Assembly: GCA_016208685.1 (NCBI GenBank)
Contig: JACQXM010000006.1
Span: 1-64,000 of the forward strand
Length of the DNA stretch: 64,000 nt
From: Planctomycetota bacterium
GTDB lineage: Bacteria > Planctomycetota > Phycisphaerae > UBA1845
Direction of reading: 5' to 3'
In this document: positions 1 through 8,787 of the stretch, one piece after another
Layout of the letters: each line of letters begins with the position of its first letter
Numbering within the stretch: the stretch's first letter is position 1
The notes under the pieces: model-generated
What the model was told of the DNA's origin: nothing
Databases searched by the model: none
Seen by the model: the letters and a program-made list of their open reading frames with translations, nothing else
Translations under genes and position numbers: made by a program

Positions 1-278
1 GCGCTGCCGTTGTTGATGAGCACGTTGAAGCCCTCGGCCCCCGTCACACGGAGCAGCGCCCGGCCCAGCATGGGCAGAACCGAGAGGACGTGGGCACACG
101 TCGTCGGCGGCATTTCCACCAGGGTCGCGAAGTGCTCGCGCGGGACCACCAGCAGATGCCCCTCCGCGAGCGGTCCGACATCAAGAAATGCCAGGAGCGA
201 TTCGTTCTCGAGCACTACCGCCGCGGGGATCTCCACGGCCACGATGCGGCAGAATACGCACTGGGGATCGCGAAACAT
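1..278 (-). CDS. HIT-family (histidine triad) protein, C-terminus cut by window edge
   Basis: Reading the minus strand from an ATG at 278 gives an open frame to the window edge. It begins MFRDPQCVFCRI and continues with LENESLLAFLDVGPLAEGHLLVVPREH. The CxFC start, the FLDVxPLxxGHLLVVP segment and a late NVLINNGS are typical of HIT nucleotide hydrolases and transferases (Hint/Fhit-like), which act on purine nucleotide phosphoramidates or dinucleoside polyphosphates. The catalytic HxHxH triad would lie beyond position 1 and cannot be seen. The gene follows rplQ by 66 bases on the same strand, so it may be the last gene of the ribosomal cluster. The start is chosen because the CxFC block normally lies within the first dozen residues. 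Confidence 0.85.
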   Translation of the reverse strand, partial: MFRDPQCVFCRIVAVEIPAAVVLENESLLAFLDVGPLAEGHLLVVPREHFATLVEMPPTTCAHVLSVLPMLGRALLRVTGAEGFNVLINNGS

Positions 279-344
279 GACGGACTCCCGGTGCCGCGAG
301 GACCATCGCGCGACCGGCGCCCGCGTGGACCTGCGCGCGGCGTC

Positions 345-1037
345 CTACTCCGCCGCGGGCGGTGCGTCTCCCGAACCGCCACCCGGGGCGGAACCGGAAC
401 GCACCCTGGCGGACCATGCCTTTGCGGCCTTGACCGCCAGGGCATAGCGCGAATCGGCGCGCCGGCGGCGCGCCGACATGCGGGGCTTGGTCAAGGAGGT
501 GGGAGCTTCCTCGCCGCCCAGAAGCTGAACGATGGCAAGCGGGCTGCTGTCGCCCACGCGCCAGCGCGGCAGCGGAACCAAGCGGGTATAGCCCCCCGGA
601 CGCTGTTCAAAACGCGGCGCCACCCGTTCGATGAGCCGATGGATCACGGACTCAGCGGTGAACGCCAGTCGGCCTTTGGGATCACCGGTGCGATAGCGGC
701 GTCCGCTGAGCGCGCGCAGCGAGCGATCCCGTGCCGCGTCGGACATGCCGGCGTACGTAGCCTGGTGTTCCCTGGGCACGATGGCCCGATCGCCGAGCAG
801 CTTCTCGATGGCGCGGCGAGCCCGCAGCGCCCCAGCGCGGTCGCCGCCCGCAACGCAGGTGCGACAGCGAACCGCCAACCGCACCAGCCGCTCCACAAAC
901 GGCCGAATCGTCTTGGCCTTGGAGACGGTGGTTGTAATGCGCCCATGCTCGATCACGCTTTGCGCCATGTTGCGCAGTAGCGCCGTGCGATGTTCCGAGG
1001 TACGGTTGAGTTTTCGGTGATGAACACGGTGTCGCAT
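345..1037 (-). CDS. rplQ: 50S ribosomal protein L17, enlarged
   Basis: Large-subunit protein near the exit tunnel. The N-terminus MRHRVHHRKLNR and the segment RPGGYTRL around residues 146-153 are L17 signatures. At 230 residues it is about twice the usual 115-130. The excess is a central insertion (about residues 83-128) between the first helical part and VIHRLIERVAPRF, plus a charged and Gly/Ala/Pro-rich tail from about residue 175. Both conserved halves remain in one frame, so this is an enlarged but intact protein. It follows rpoA by 52 bases, the canonical end of the alpha operon. Confidence 0.95.
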   Translation of the reverse strand: MRHRVHHRKLNRTSEHRTALLRNMAQSVIEHGRITTTVSKAKTIRPFVERLVRLAVRCRTCVAGGDRAGALRARRAIEKLLGDRAIVPREHQATYAGMSDAARDRSLRALSGRRYRTGDPKGRLAFTAESVIHRLIERVAPRFEQRPGGYTRLVPLPRWRVGDSSPLAIVQLLGGEEAPTSLTKPRMSARRRRADSRYALAVKAAKAWSARVRSGSAPGGGSGDAPPAAE

Positions 1038-1089
1038 AGTCGTCTCTTACGGCCTGTCCGCCGCACGCCCGCACGGGGCGGCGCCAGTC

Positions 1090-2259
1090 TTAGTCGCCCA
1101 TGGTAAAGGCCGCCATGGGACCGGCCTCCTGCCCGAACCCCTGTCCGCCGGTCATGCCGCCCGAAACATCGCCTTCGCCGCGCCCGCCGGAACCCAGCCC
1201 GGAGAGCATTCCGCCCAGGCCCGACCCCGGACCCGCAAGACCCGGCCCGACCGGACCCCCGGCGGCATCTCCGGTCCGCGGGCGCATACCCAGCGCCAAG
1301 CCGACCTCGGAGAGCTTACGCTGCACTTCCTGGAGCGACGTTTTCCCGAAACTGCGGAACCGGAGCAAGTCCGCCTCCGTATGCGCCACCAACTGCCTCA
1401 GCGTCGTGACCCGCGCCGCCTCCAGGCAGTTGCTGGCCCGCACCGAAAGCGTGAGGCTGGAAACCGGCCGGTCCAGGAGTTCCTCGAATGCGCTGTCCGA
1501 TCCGCCCACCGGCATGGTTGGCGGCACGAAGGCCGCGCTGACCGAATCCTGACCGATATCGTGATACAGCACAAACGGGTTCAGGTGCTTCCGCAGAATA
1601 AGCGCCGCCTCCACCAGAGCGTCTTCCGGCGACACGGTCCCGTTGGTCCACACTTCGAGGATGAGACGGTCGTAGTTGGTGAGTTGCCCCAGACGCATGT
1701 CTTCGGTGCGGTAGCGAACCCGCAGCACCGGCGAGAACACCGAATCCACGGGAATGACGCCCAGTTCCTGGTCCGGGGCGGTGTTGTCGCTGGCCGTCGC
1801 GTATCCCCGCCCGGTGCGCACCGTGAATTCGGCGCGGAAGGGCACGTCCGCAGTGAGCGTGGCGATCAGATGTTCGGGATTCAGCACCGTCACCGCGGGA
1901 TCGGTTTGCAGGTCGCCGGCACGTACCGCGCCCGCCTTGTCCCGCGCCACGGTCATGGTCTTGGTCCCCTCACCGTCGTAGCGGACGATGATCCCCTTGA
2001 CGTTGAGGATGATGTCCGTCACGTCCTCCAGCACGCCCTGTATGCTGGCGAACTCGTGCGAGACGCCGGCGATCTTGGCCGTGCTGATGGCCGCGCCCTC
2101 CAGGCTGGAGAGCAGCACTCGGCGCAGGGAATTCCCGATGGTCGTGCCGAAACCCCGCTCGAAGGGCTCGATGATGAACCGCCCGTAGGAATCAGTGCTG
2201 ACGGACTCCTCGCGCACGACACGACCGGGCAATTCCAATCCACGCCATCGAACACGCAT
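1090..2259 (-). CDS. rpoA: DNA-directed RNA polymerase subunit alpha
   Basis: Alpha subunit, 389 residues. The N-terminal domain shows RFIIEPFERGFGTTIGNSLRR and LSSLEGAAIS, the dimerisation and assembly region. The C-terminal domain (about residues 262-325) has SVRASNCLEAA and the SFGKTSLQEV helix-hairpin-helix that contacts UP elements and activators. From about residue 328 a roughly 60-residue tail rich in Gly, Pro and Met is added, which ordinary alpha subunits (about 315-340 aa) lack. The ATG at 2259 is preceded by GGAGGT at good spacing; a TTG five codons upstream is in frame but overlaps that ribosome-binding site. It sits between rpsD and rplQ. Confidence 0.97.
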   Translation of the reverse strand: MRVRWRGLELPGRVVREESVSTDSYGRFIIEPFERGFGTTIGNSLRRVLLSSLEGAAISTAKIAGVSHEFASIQGVLEDVTDIILNVKGIIVRYDGEGTKTMTVARDKAGAVRAGDLQTDPAVTVLNPEHLIATLTADVPFRAEFTVRTGRGYATASDNTAPDQELGVIPVDSVFSPVLRVRYRTEDMRLGQLTNYDRLILEVWTNGTVSPEDALVEAALILRKHLNPFVLYHDIGQDSVSAAFVPPTMPVGGSDSAFEELLDRPVSSLTLSVRASNCLEAARVTTLRQLVAHTEADLLRFRSFGKTSLQEVQRKLSEVGLALGMRPRTGDAAGGPVGPGLAGPGSGLGGMLSGLGSGGRGEGDVSGGMTGGQGFGQEAGPMAAFTMGD

Positions 2260-2340
2260 TAGGATGACCTCCAACCGGGAAACCCGTGTGTCGCATGACC
2301 CGTCATGCGCCGCCCTTCCCGCACCGCGCGGCCGCCCACT

Positions 2341-2970
2341 TTACCGACTGCACATTTCGATGATGAGCTGCTCTTCCACCGGGATCTGCACGTCCTCCCG
2401 CGTGGGCAGAGCGGCTACCGTCCCCTCCAGGTGCTGCGCGTCCAGTTGCAACCATGCCTGGACCGCAGGTCCGCCCTCACCCAAGGCCTGGCGGATGAAG
2501 TTCCGGCTGCGATCGGAGGCCTTCACCGTCACCTTGTCTCCCTGCTGCACCAGAAGGCTGGGACGATTCACCCGCCGCCCGTTCACATGAATGTGCCCGT
2601 GGGCGATGCATGCGCGGGCAGCGCGATGCGAGGGGGCGAACCCCAGCTTGTACACCACGTTGTCCAGGCGCCGCTCCAGGAGCTGGAGCAGCGCCTCGCC
2701 GGTATTGGCCTTGGTGCGCTCCGCCATACGGAAGTAGAGCGTGAACTGCCGCTCCAGCACCCCGTAGTAGCGTTTGACCTTCTGCTTCTCGCGCAGGCGG
2801 ACCTCATAATCGCCGCCCTTGCGCTTGCGCCAGGCGTGCATGCCCGGCGGGCGGTTCCGCCACTGGCGCTCCATGGCGCACTTGGCGGTCTCGCACCGCG
2901 CGCCCTTGAGCATCAGCTTGATGCCCTCACGCCGACAAAGCCGACAAACCGGTCCGATGTAGCGTCCCAT
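2341..2970 (-). CDS. rpsD: 30S ribosomal protein S4
   Basis: Primary 16S-binding protein of the small subunit, 209 residues, normal length. It begins MGRYIGPVCRLCRREG and keeps four cysteines at 9, 12, 26 and 31, the zinc-binding form of S4. The S4 RNA-binding domain is visible as RRLDNVVYKLGFAPS followed by HGHIHVNGRRVNRPS. It lies 9 bases after rpsK and upstream of rpoA. In other bacteria S4 can act as autogenous repressor of the alpha operon; no leader structure was tested here. Confidence 0.97.
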   Translation of the reverse strand: MGRYIGPVCRLCRREGIKLMLKGARCETAKCAMERQWRNRPPGMHAWRKRKGGDYEVRLREKQKVKRYYGVLERQFTLYFRMAERTKANTGEALLQLLERRLDNVVYKLGFAPSHRAARACIAHGHIHVNGRRVNRPSLLVQQGDKVTVKASDRSRNFIRQALGEGGPAVQAWLQLDAQHLEGTVAALPTREDVQIPVEEQLIIEMCSR

Positions 2971-2979
2971 AGCTGTCTC

Positions 2980-3363
2980 TTAAACCCGGCGCCGCTTGGC
3001 GGGGCGGCACCCGTTATGCGGAAGCGGAGTCACGTCCTCGATCGAGTAAATCCTCAAGCCGGCGCCCTGCAGGGCGGTGATCGCCGAGTCGCGGCCCGTG
3101 CCCGGGCCCTTGACCCGGACTTCCACCTCCTGCATGCCGAACTTCTTGGCGGCATACGCCGCTTGTTCCGTAGCCCGCTGCGCCGCGAACGGCGTGCTCT
3201 TGCGCGTCCCCTTAAAACCCACCGTGCCCGCCGAGGCCCGGCACAGCACCTCGCCGTTCATGTCGGTGATGGTCACCAGCGTGTTGTTGAAGGACGCCTT
3301 GATGTGTGCGATGCCTCGCGCCACGTTGCGACGAACCTTCTTTTTTCCCGCGCGTTTTGCCAA
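2980..3363 (-). CDS. rpsK: 30S ribosomal protein S11
   Basis: Platform protein of the 30S subunit, 127 residues. Visible signatures are [20 protein letters not shown], the [16 protein letters not shown] block and the C-terminal [20 protein letters not shown]. Length and both termini are normal. It lies 21 bases after rpsM and 9 bases before rpsD, the standard alpha operon order. Confidence 0.98.
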   Translation of the reverse strand: MAKRAGKKKVRRNVARGIAHIKASFNNTLVTITDMNGEVLCRASAGTVGFKGTRKSTPFAAQRATEQAAYAAKKFGMQEVEVRVKGPGTGRDSAITALQGAGLRIYSIEDVTPLPHNGCRPAKRRRV

Positions 3364-3384
3364 TCGAGCACTCCCTCCCGCGGA

Positions 3385-3768
3385 CTACCGCAGTTCCTTG
3401 ACGCTCTTCTTCCCGGCAACCGTCTTCTTGGGCCCCTTGCGCGTCCGGGCGTTGGTTCGCGTCCGCTGTCCGCGCACCGGCAGGTGCGCCCGGTGGCGCT
3501 GCCCCCGGTAGCACCGGATGTCCTTCAAGCGGGCGATGTTCGACTGCACGATCCGGCGAAGCTGACCTTCCACCTGATAGTTGCGGTCGATGACGCCCGC
3601 GATTCGCGCTACCTGCTCTTCCGTCAGATCCTTGGCCTTGATGCCGACGTCGATTTGTGCCTCTTTCAGCACGTCGATCGCCAGCTTCGGACCAATACCG
3701 TAGATATAGCGCAGCGAGTACTCGATGCGCTTGTTCGCGGGAATGTCGACACCGGCAATTCGGGGCAT
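3385..3768 (-). CDS. rpsM: 30S ribosomal protein S13
   Basis: Head protein of the 30S subunit, contacting the P-site tRNA and bridging to the 50S. 127 residues, starting [19 protein letters not shown], with IYGIGPKLA and the basic tail [19 protein letters not shown]. All are typical and the length is normal. It is the first alpha operon gene, 16 bases after the rpmJ stop. Confidence 0.98.
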   Translation of the reverse strand: MPRIAGVDIPANKRIEYSLRYIYGIGPKLAIDVLKEAQIDVGIKAKDLTEEQVARIAGVIDRNYQVEGQLRRIVQSNIARLKDIRCYRGQRHRAHLPVRGQRTRTNARTRKGPKKTVAGKKSVKELR

Positions 3769-3784
3769 GCGACAGCTTGCCTCC

Positions 3785-3898
3785 CTATCCTTGACGCTGC
3801 TTGTGCCGCGGGTTGGTACAAACTACACGCACCACACCGCGGCGCTTTACGATCTTGCAGTTTTCACAGATCCGACGAATACTCGAACGAACCTTCAT
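3785..3898 (-). CDS. rpmJ: 50S ribosomal protein L36
   Basis: A 37-residue reading frame beginning [20 protein letters not shown]. It carries the zinc ligands Cys11, Cys14, Cys27 and His32 of the C+ form of L36. The stop TAG is at 3785-3787. It sits between map and rpsM, where rpmJ usually lies. infA, often just before it, is absent: only 54 bases separate it from map. Confidence 0.97.
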   Translation of the reverse strand: MKVRSSIRRICENCKIVKRRGVVRVVCTNPRHKQRQG

Positions 3899-3952
3899 AC
3901 GCCTTCACCTCTACCCCGGCCGCCGTGATCCACGGCGCTTGAGTCCGCGAAC

Positions 3953-4744
3953 TCACCGCCCGTCCGTCAGCACGTCCGCCGCACCATCGGTCACCGCCAC
4001 GGTGTGCTCAAAATGGGCCGACAGTTTCCGGTCCCGCGTCACCACCACCCAGCGGTCGTCGTCCGCATAGTCTACCGCCGCCGTGCCCAGATTCACCATC
4101 GGCTCGATGGCCAGCACCATGCGCGGGGCGAGCTCGAACTCCGCCCGCTTCTGCCGATCGTCCCAGTAGTTGGGCACCTTGGGTTCCTCGTGCATGTCGC
4201 GCCCGATGCCGTGCCCCACAAAATCGCGGACCACCGCGAGATTCTCGCCCTCGACGAAGCGCTGGATGGCCTTGGCCACCTCGCTCCACTTGCGGCCGGG
4301 CCGGACCAGGCCGATGGCCAGCTCCAGCGCCCTCCGCGTAACCTCCAGCAGGTGCTGCGCCTGCGGCGAAACCCGGCCCACGGCGATGGTGGTGGCCGAG
4401 TCAGCACAATACCCATCGAGCCGGACACCGCAGTCCACGCCCACAATGTCGCCCTCGCAAAGGGCACGTTCGCCGGGAATGCCGTGTACGAGCTCCTCGT
4501 TGACGCTGGTGCACAGCGCCGCGGGGAACGGAAACCGCGCCTGCGGGTTCCGCACGCCCTTAAAAAGCGCCGTTCCGCCCGCGCTGCTGATGATCTCCTC
4601 CGCCGCCATGTTGAGCTGCGCCGTGGTGACGCCCGGCAGCGCCAACTCCTGCATCCTGGCGAGGACCGCGTGTACCACCCGGCCGGCGGCGCGCATGCGT
4701 TCGATCTCCCGCGCGCTCTTCAGAATAATGCCCCGTCGGGCCAT
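3953..4744 (-). CDS. map: Type I methionine aminopeptidase
   Basis: Removes the initiator methionine from nascent proteins in the cytoplasm. 263 residues from the ATG at 4744 (MARRGIILKS). All metal and active-site residues of the pita-bread fold are in place: His87, Asp104, Asp115, His178 (in FVGHGIGRDMHEEP), Glu214 (AIEPM) and Glu246 (HFEHT). There is no N-terminal zinc-finger extension, so it is the short E. coli-like type. It lies between secY and rpmJ. adk, which usually separates secY from map, is missing. The same frame is open far upstream, but that stretch overlaps secY out of frame. Confidence 0.97.
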   Translation of the reverse strand: MARRGIILKSAREIERMRAAGRVVHAVLARMQELALPGVTTAQLNMAAEEIISSAGGTALFKGVRNPQARFPFPAALCTSVNEELVHGIPGERALCEGDIVGVDCGVRLDGYCADSATTIAVGRVSPQAQHLLEVTRRALELAIGLVRPGRKWSEVAKAIQRFVEGENLAVVRDFVGHGIGRDMHEEPKVPNYWDDRQKRAEFELAPRMVLAIEPMVNLGTAAVDYADDDRWVVVTRDRKLSAHFEHTVAVTDGAADVLTDGR

Positions 4745-4860
4745 TACGGCGCCCGCTCCACCATGCGGATCGCAATCGTCGTTTCCTGCCTTTCCCGCAC
4801 CGGCCGGGCCCGGCGCTCCCGACCATTTCGGAGCCTGATCCGCAACCTCGCGCATGGCAT

Positions 4861-6216
4861 CTACGTCCGCGATCCTTTGATCGGACCCTCGTTGCCCAGG
4901 AAGCCCTGGTAGTTGCGCATGATCAGGTTCGCCTCGATGCGCTGCACCAGGTCCAGCGCCACGCTCACCACGATGAGCAAACCGGTGCCGCCGAGGAACG
5001 CCGAAACCGTAAACGGTATCTCCATCGAACGCGCCACCAGCGTGGGGATGATGGCGATGATCGCCAGGAAGCCCGCCCCCACGTAGGTGATGCGCCCCAT
5101 CACCCGTTCCAGGTAATCCGCGGTGCGCTTGCCAGGGCGCAGCCCCGGAATGAAGCTGCCGTAGTCGCGCAAGTTGTTCGCCATTTCCTTGGGCCGGAAC
5201 TGCACCGTAGTCCAGAAGTACGCGAAGAAGTAGATGCCCAGAATCTCGCAAAGCGTGTAGATGTAGCCGCCGTTGGTGAACGCGTCGCTCAGAAAGCCCC
5301 AGAAACTGTTGACCCACAGCTTGTACGCGGCTCCGAAGAGCAACCCGGGGAAGACCATCAGCGAACTGGCGAAGATGATGGGCATGACGCCCCCGTGATT
5401 GACCCGCAGCGGCAGGTAGTGCCGCTGTCCGCCGTAGACCCGCCGGCCTCGCGTTTGCTTGGCCTGCTGGATGGGAATCCGCCGCTGGGCCTGCATGATG
5501 AGGATCGAACCTGCGACCACGCTCACGAACATGATCACCAGGAAGATGATCTTGGGCACATCCATCTGCCCCCCCTGTGTCGCGCCCTTCCAGTTGAGGT
5601 TCCGGCCCACCTCGATCATGGCGTTGGGGATACGAGCCACGATGCCCGCCATGATAATCAGCGAGATGCCGTTGCCGATGCCGTACTCATCGATTTGCTC
5701 GCCCAGCCACATCAGGAACATGGTCCCTGCGGTCAGGACGCAGACGGCCATGAGCATGTACCAGAAGGAACCGAGATACTCGGGATAAATGAAATTCTGC
5801 GAGGCGAGGTAGCGCATCCAGATCACGGCGTTGACCACACACAGCAGCACCGTGCCGTAGCGCGTGTATTCATTGATCTTCTTGCGGCCCGTCTCTCCCT
5901 CCTGCGAAAGCTTCTCCAGCGAGGGCACCACGGTCACCAACAGTTGGAGAATGATCGACGCCGAGATGTAGGGCATGATCCCCAAACCGAAGATGGTGCT
6001 CTGGCTGAGGTTCCCGCCCGTGAAGAGCTGGAAGTAGTTGACCAGATCGCCGAGTCCGCCTTCCCGCGAGGGAATGGCGGCCGCCATCGCTTTCTGATCC
6101 ACCCCCGGCACCGCCACGTAGTAGCCGATGCGGTACGCGGCAAGCAGACCGATGGTGAACAGGAGCTTGTTCCGCAGCTCCGGGATCTTGAATATGTTGA
6201 AGAAGGTCGAAATCAT
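4861..6216 (-). CDS. secY: Preprotein translocase subunit SecY
   Basis: Channel subunit of the SecYEG translocon in the inner membrane, 451 residues, with about ten membrane segments. It begins with FKIPELRNKLLFTIGLLAAYRIG. Other family marks are the plug-region GLGIMPYISASIILQLL, the cytoplasmic loop RRIPIQQAKQTRGR and the late FRPKEMANNLRDYGSFIPG with PGKRTADYLERVM. It is the last classic spc operon gene here, 29 bases after rplO. Its partner SecE is encoded at 32070-32621. Confidence 0.98.
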   Translation of the reverse strand: MISTFFNIFKIPELRNKLLFTIGLLAAYRIGYYVAVPGVDQKAMAAAIPSREGGLGDLVNYFQLFTGGNLSQSTIFGLGIMPYISASIILQLLVTVVPSLEKLSQEGETGRKKINEYTRYGTVLLCVVNAVIWMRYLASQNFIYPEYLGSFWYMLMAVCVLTAGTMFLMWLGEQIDEYGIGNGISLIIMAGIVARIPNAMIEVGRNLNWKGATQGGQMDVPKIIFLVIMFVSVVAGSILIMQAQRRIPIQQAKQTRGRRVYGGQRHYLPLRVNHGGVMPIIFASSLMVFPGLLFGAAYKLWVNSFWGFLSDAFTNGGYIYTLCEILGIYFFAYFWTTVQFRPKEMANNLRDYGSFIPGLRPGKRTADYLERVMGRITYVGAGFLAIIAIIPTLVARSMEIPFTVSAFLGGTGLLIVVSVALDLVQRIEANLIMRNYQGFLGNEGPIKGSRT

Positions 6217-6245
6217 GTCTACCGCACTGCCGCCGTCGCGGCGTC

Positions 6246-6716
6246 CTACTCCGCGCTGGCCGCCGCCACCGCGACGACCCGCGCCTCGCCGCCCGCCGCC
6301 TTGATCTTCGCCGCGGCCGATTCACTGAATCGCGCCGCATCGACCGTCAGTTTCTTGGTAAGCGCCCCGTTGCCGAGGATCTTCACCGGCTCGCCGGAGT
6401 GGCGGACCAATCCCGCCTCCAGCAGCGCCTGGGGCGTGACGTGGGCCCCGGATTCAAACCGGGTCTCCAGGTCGCCGACGTTCACAACGATATAACGTCG
6501 GGTGAACTCCGCGTTACTGAAGCCGCGCTTGGGCAGACGCCGGAAGGTGGGCATTTGGCCGCCTTCCTGGAGCCCGCGCTGCTTCCAACCCGTACGTGCC
6601 CCGCACCCTTTGTGTCCGCGGCCGGCGGTCTTGCCCTGCCCGGTGCCGCGTCCCCGGCCCAGCCGTTTGCGGCTCTTCTCCGCGCCTGCCAGCCTGGTAA
6701 TGTCGCCGATGTTCAT
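6246..6716 (-). CDS. rplO: 50S ribosomal protein L15
   Basis: Late-assembling 50S protein, 156 residues. The N-terminus has the GRGRGTGQGKTAGRGHKGCGARTG glycine and arginine-rich strip. It continues with FEGGQMP-like QEGGQMPTFRRLPKRGF and ends in the globular domain with LTVDAARFSESAAAKIKAAGG. It follows rpsE by only 9 bases; rpmD (L30), which normally lies here, is absent. Confidence 0.97.
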   Translation of the reverse strand: MNIGDITRLAGAEKSRKRLGRGRGTGQGKTAGRGHKGCGARTGWKQRGLQEGGQMPTFRRLPKRGFSNAEFTRRYIVVNVGDLETRFESGAHVTPQALLEAGLVRHSGEPVKILGNGALTKKLTVDAARFSESAAAKIKAAGGEARVVAVAAASAE

Positions 6717-6725
6717 GGAACCGCC

Positions 6726-7265
6726 CTACCCTGCCAGCTTCACGCCCCGCAACCGCTCGATCTCTTCGCGGCTGACGAGCTGCTTTAAGCCCTCGAACGT
6801 GGCACGAACCAGGTTCTTCGGGCTGCTCGAACCGTAACTCTTGGTCAGCACATCGTGTACACCGGCCAGTTCCAGCACGGCGCGTACACTGGCGCCGGCG
6901 ATGACGCCCGTGCCCGGGCTCGCCGGAACCATCACCACGCGGCTGGCGCCGAACTGGCCAATCACACGGTGCGGCAGCGTGCCGCCGACCAGCGTGACAG
7001 ACATCATGTTCCGCGCCGCGATCTTCTTGGCCTTCTCCACCGAGGACGGAACCTCGTTGGATTTCCCGTATCCAACACCCACCTGGCCGCGCCGGTCGCC
7101 GACGATCACCAGCGAGCCGAAGCTGAATCTCCGCCCGCCTTTGACCACCTTGGCACAGCGGTAGATTCGCACCACGACCTCATCAAGCCCCTGTTCCCCG
7201 CCCTCGGTCTGGGGGAATTCCGGAGCCCCGCGTTCGCGATCTCTTGGCTCGAATGTCTTTGCCAC
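6726..7265 (-). CDS. rpsE: 30S ribosomal protein S5
   Basis: 30S protein involved in decoding fidelity, 179 residues. The double-stranded RNA-binding part shows VVKGGRRFSFGSLVIVGD and VGVGYGKSNEVPSSVEKA. The C-terminal part has GTGVIAGASVRAVLELAG. An N-terminal extension of about 20 acidic and polar residues precedes the conserved start, which is common. It lies between rplR and rplO. Confidence 0.97.
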   Translation of the reverse strand: MAKTFEPRDRERGAPEFPQTEGGEQGLDEVVVRIYRCAKVVKGGRRFSFGSLVIVGDRRGQVGVGYGKSNEVPSSVEKAKKIAARNMMSVTLVGGTLPHRVIGQFGASRVVMVPASPGTGVIAGASVRAVLELAGVHDVLTKSYGSSSPKNLVRATFEGLKQLVSREEIERLRGVKLAG

Positions 7266-7289
7266 CTGTCCCTCGAAGCTCCGCGCGCC

Positions 7290-7658
7290 CTAGAACTGCA
7301 AACCGGCTTCCCGCGCCGCGTCCGCAAGTCCCTTGAGACGACCGTGATAACGATACCCGTTGCGGTCCAGGCACACGGCGCGTATGTCCTTCGCCAGCGC
7401 CTGCTGCGCCAGCGCCGCGCCCACTGCCTTGGCCGCCTCGATGTTCCCGCCGCTTTTGATCTTCTCCCGCAGGTCCTTGCCCCGGGTGCTGGCGGCGCAC
7501 AGGGTGACGCCCGCGGCGTCGTCAACGATCTGGGCGTAGATGTTCTTATTGCTGCGGAACACCGTCAGCCGCGGCCGTTCGGCCGTGCCGCGGATGCGCA
7601 CCGCAAGACCTCGCTTCCGCCGCATACGCCGTTTGGTTTTCAGTTCACGCTCAGACAT
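7290..7658 (-). CDS. rplR: 50S ribosomal protein L18
   Basis: 5S rRNA-binding protein of the 50S subunit, 122 residues from the ATG at 7658 ([17 protein letters not shown]). It contains [20 protein letters not shown] and ends [17 protein letters not shown], typical L18 blocks. An upstream start at 7694 would add 12 residues unlike the family, so the internal ATG is preferred. It sits 42 bases after rplF and 24 bases before rpsE. Confidence 0.96.
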   Translation of the reverse strand: MSERELKTKRRMRRKRGLAVRIRGTAERPRLTVFRSNKNIYAQIVDDAAGVTLCAASTRGKDLREKIKSGGNIEAAKAVGAALAQQALAKDIRAVCLDRNGYRYHGRLKGLADAAREAGLQF

Positions 7659-7700
7659 CGTCCTACGTCCGTGGCGCGGGGTCCAATGCCCCACCCTAAA

Positions 7701-8297
7701 CTACCCGCCGCTGGTCAGCGCCTTGCCCTGCTTGCGTCGCACGTGCTCGCCCGTGTAGCGGATACCCTTGCCCTTGTAGGGCTCCGTCCGGCGGATGGCG
7801 CGAACCTCCGCGGCGAACTGCCCCACTCGCTGTTTGTCGAACCCGCGGATCAGCAACTGCGCCGGCTCGTTGTCGCCCCGGGCCGCCTCGCGCTCCACCA
7901 CCACCTCCACGCCTTCCGGAACCGACAGCTCGAACTGGGCACCGACGCCGCGACGCCTCCCGGAGAAACCCACATTCAGGTGCAAAGTGCGCCCCTGAAG
8001 TTTGCAGTTGTATCCCGTGCCGTAGATCTGCAACGCCTTCTGAAAACCCGTGGATACGCCCCGCACCATATTGGCGATGTAGGCGCGCGTCAGGCCGTGG
8101 TTGGCACGGCTCTGCTTGCGATCGTCAACACGGCCCACGACCACCGCCTTGCTTCCGGAATCGAGCGACACCTGCGCCGTCTCCGGAAACCGCCAAGACA
8201 TCGTGCCCTTGGGGCCGGCGACCGCGACCGTCTGGCCTTCCACCCGGACCGTCACTCCGGCGGGAACGGGAACAGGCTTTTTTCCTACGCGCGACAT
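7701..8297 (-). CDS. rplF: 50S ribosomal protein L6
   Basis: 50S protein near the factor-binding site, 198 residues. It begins MSRVGKKPVPVPAGV, has the GPKGTMSWRFP block and the C-terminal signature GFDKQRVGQFAAEVRAIRRTEPYKGKGIRY, ending in the usual basic region. It is slightly longer than E. coli L6, with a few extra internal residues. It lies between rpsH and rplR. Confidence 0.98.
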   Translation of the reverse strand: MSRVGKKPVPVPAGVTVRVEGQTVAVAGPKGTMSWRFPETAQVSLDSGSKAVVVGRVDDRKQSRANHGLTRAYIANMVRGVSTGFQKALQIYGTGYNCKLQGRTLHLNVGFSGRRRGVGAQFELSVPEGVEVVVEREAARGDNEPAQLLIRGFDKQRVGQFAAEVRAIRRTEPYKGKGIRYTGEHVRRKQGKALTSGG

Positions 8298-8321
8298 AAT
8301 CCTCGCCTCGCAAGCCCGGCG

Positions 8322-8717
8322 CTAGTACACCGTGCACAACAGCTCGCCGCCGACCTTCTGTTCGCGGCAAACGCGATCACTCAGAACCCCGCGGCTGGTG
8401 GAAACCACCGCGATTCCCAGGCCGTCCAGTACCTTGGGGAGGGCGTCCACCGGGCAATAAAGCCGCCGCCCCGGACGGGACTCGCGATGAAGCCGATGCA
8501 ACACGTCCTCGCCCCGCGGTCCGTACTTCAGATCAACCCGCAGTACGCCCTGACGGCCGTCATCCACCACGTCGTAACCGTTGATGTATCCCTCGCTCTT
8601 GAGCACAGAGGCGATCCCCACCTTCACCTTGGATGAGGGAATCTTCACGCTCTTGGCGTGGATCGCCGCGGCGTTCCGAATCCGGGTCAACATGTCCGCA
8701 ATCGGGTCAGACCACAT
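8322..8717 (-). CDS. rpsH: 30S ribosomal protein S8
   Basis: Central-domain 16S-binding protein, 131 residues from the ATG at 8717 (MWSDPIADMLTRIRNA). The C-terminal signature STSRGVLSDRVCREQKVGGELL is intact. The frame stays open upstream to 8810, and an ATG at 8744 would add nine residues, but family members start next to the DPIADMLTRIRN motif. In E. coli S8 is the spc operon repressor; no target site was evaluated here. Confidence 0.96.
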   Translation of the reverse strand: MWSDPIADMLTRIRNAAAIHAKSVKIPSSKVKVGIASVLKSEGYINGYDVVDDGRQGVLRVDLKYGPRGEDVLHRLHRESRPGRRLYCPVDALPKVLDGLGIAVVSTSRGVLSDRVCREQKVGGELLCTVY

Positions 8718-8787
8718 TAGCGTCGCATTCCCATCAACAACCATCCCTGTCCGGCGCGGCGGCCAAGCCCTCGGCGCCCGTCCGCCA

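Noticed and set aside
90-980. 296-codon + strand frame over rplQ and the HIT gene
   Set aside because: Antisense to two recognised genes; low-complexity translation.
4745-4860. Possible adk remnant between secY and map
   Set aside because: 116 bases are too few, and no GxPGxGKGT motif is found in any frame.
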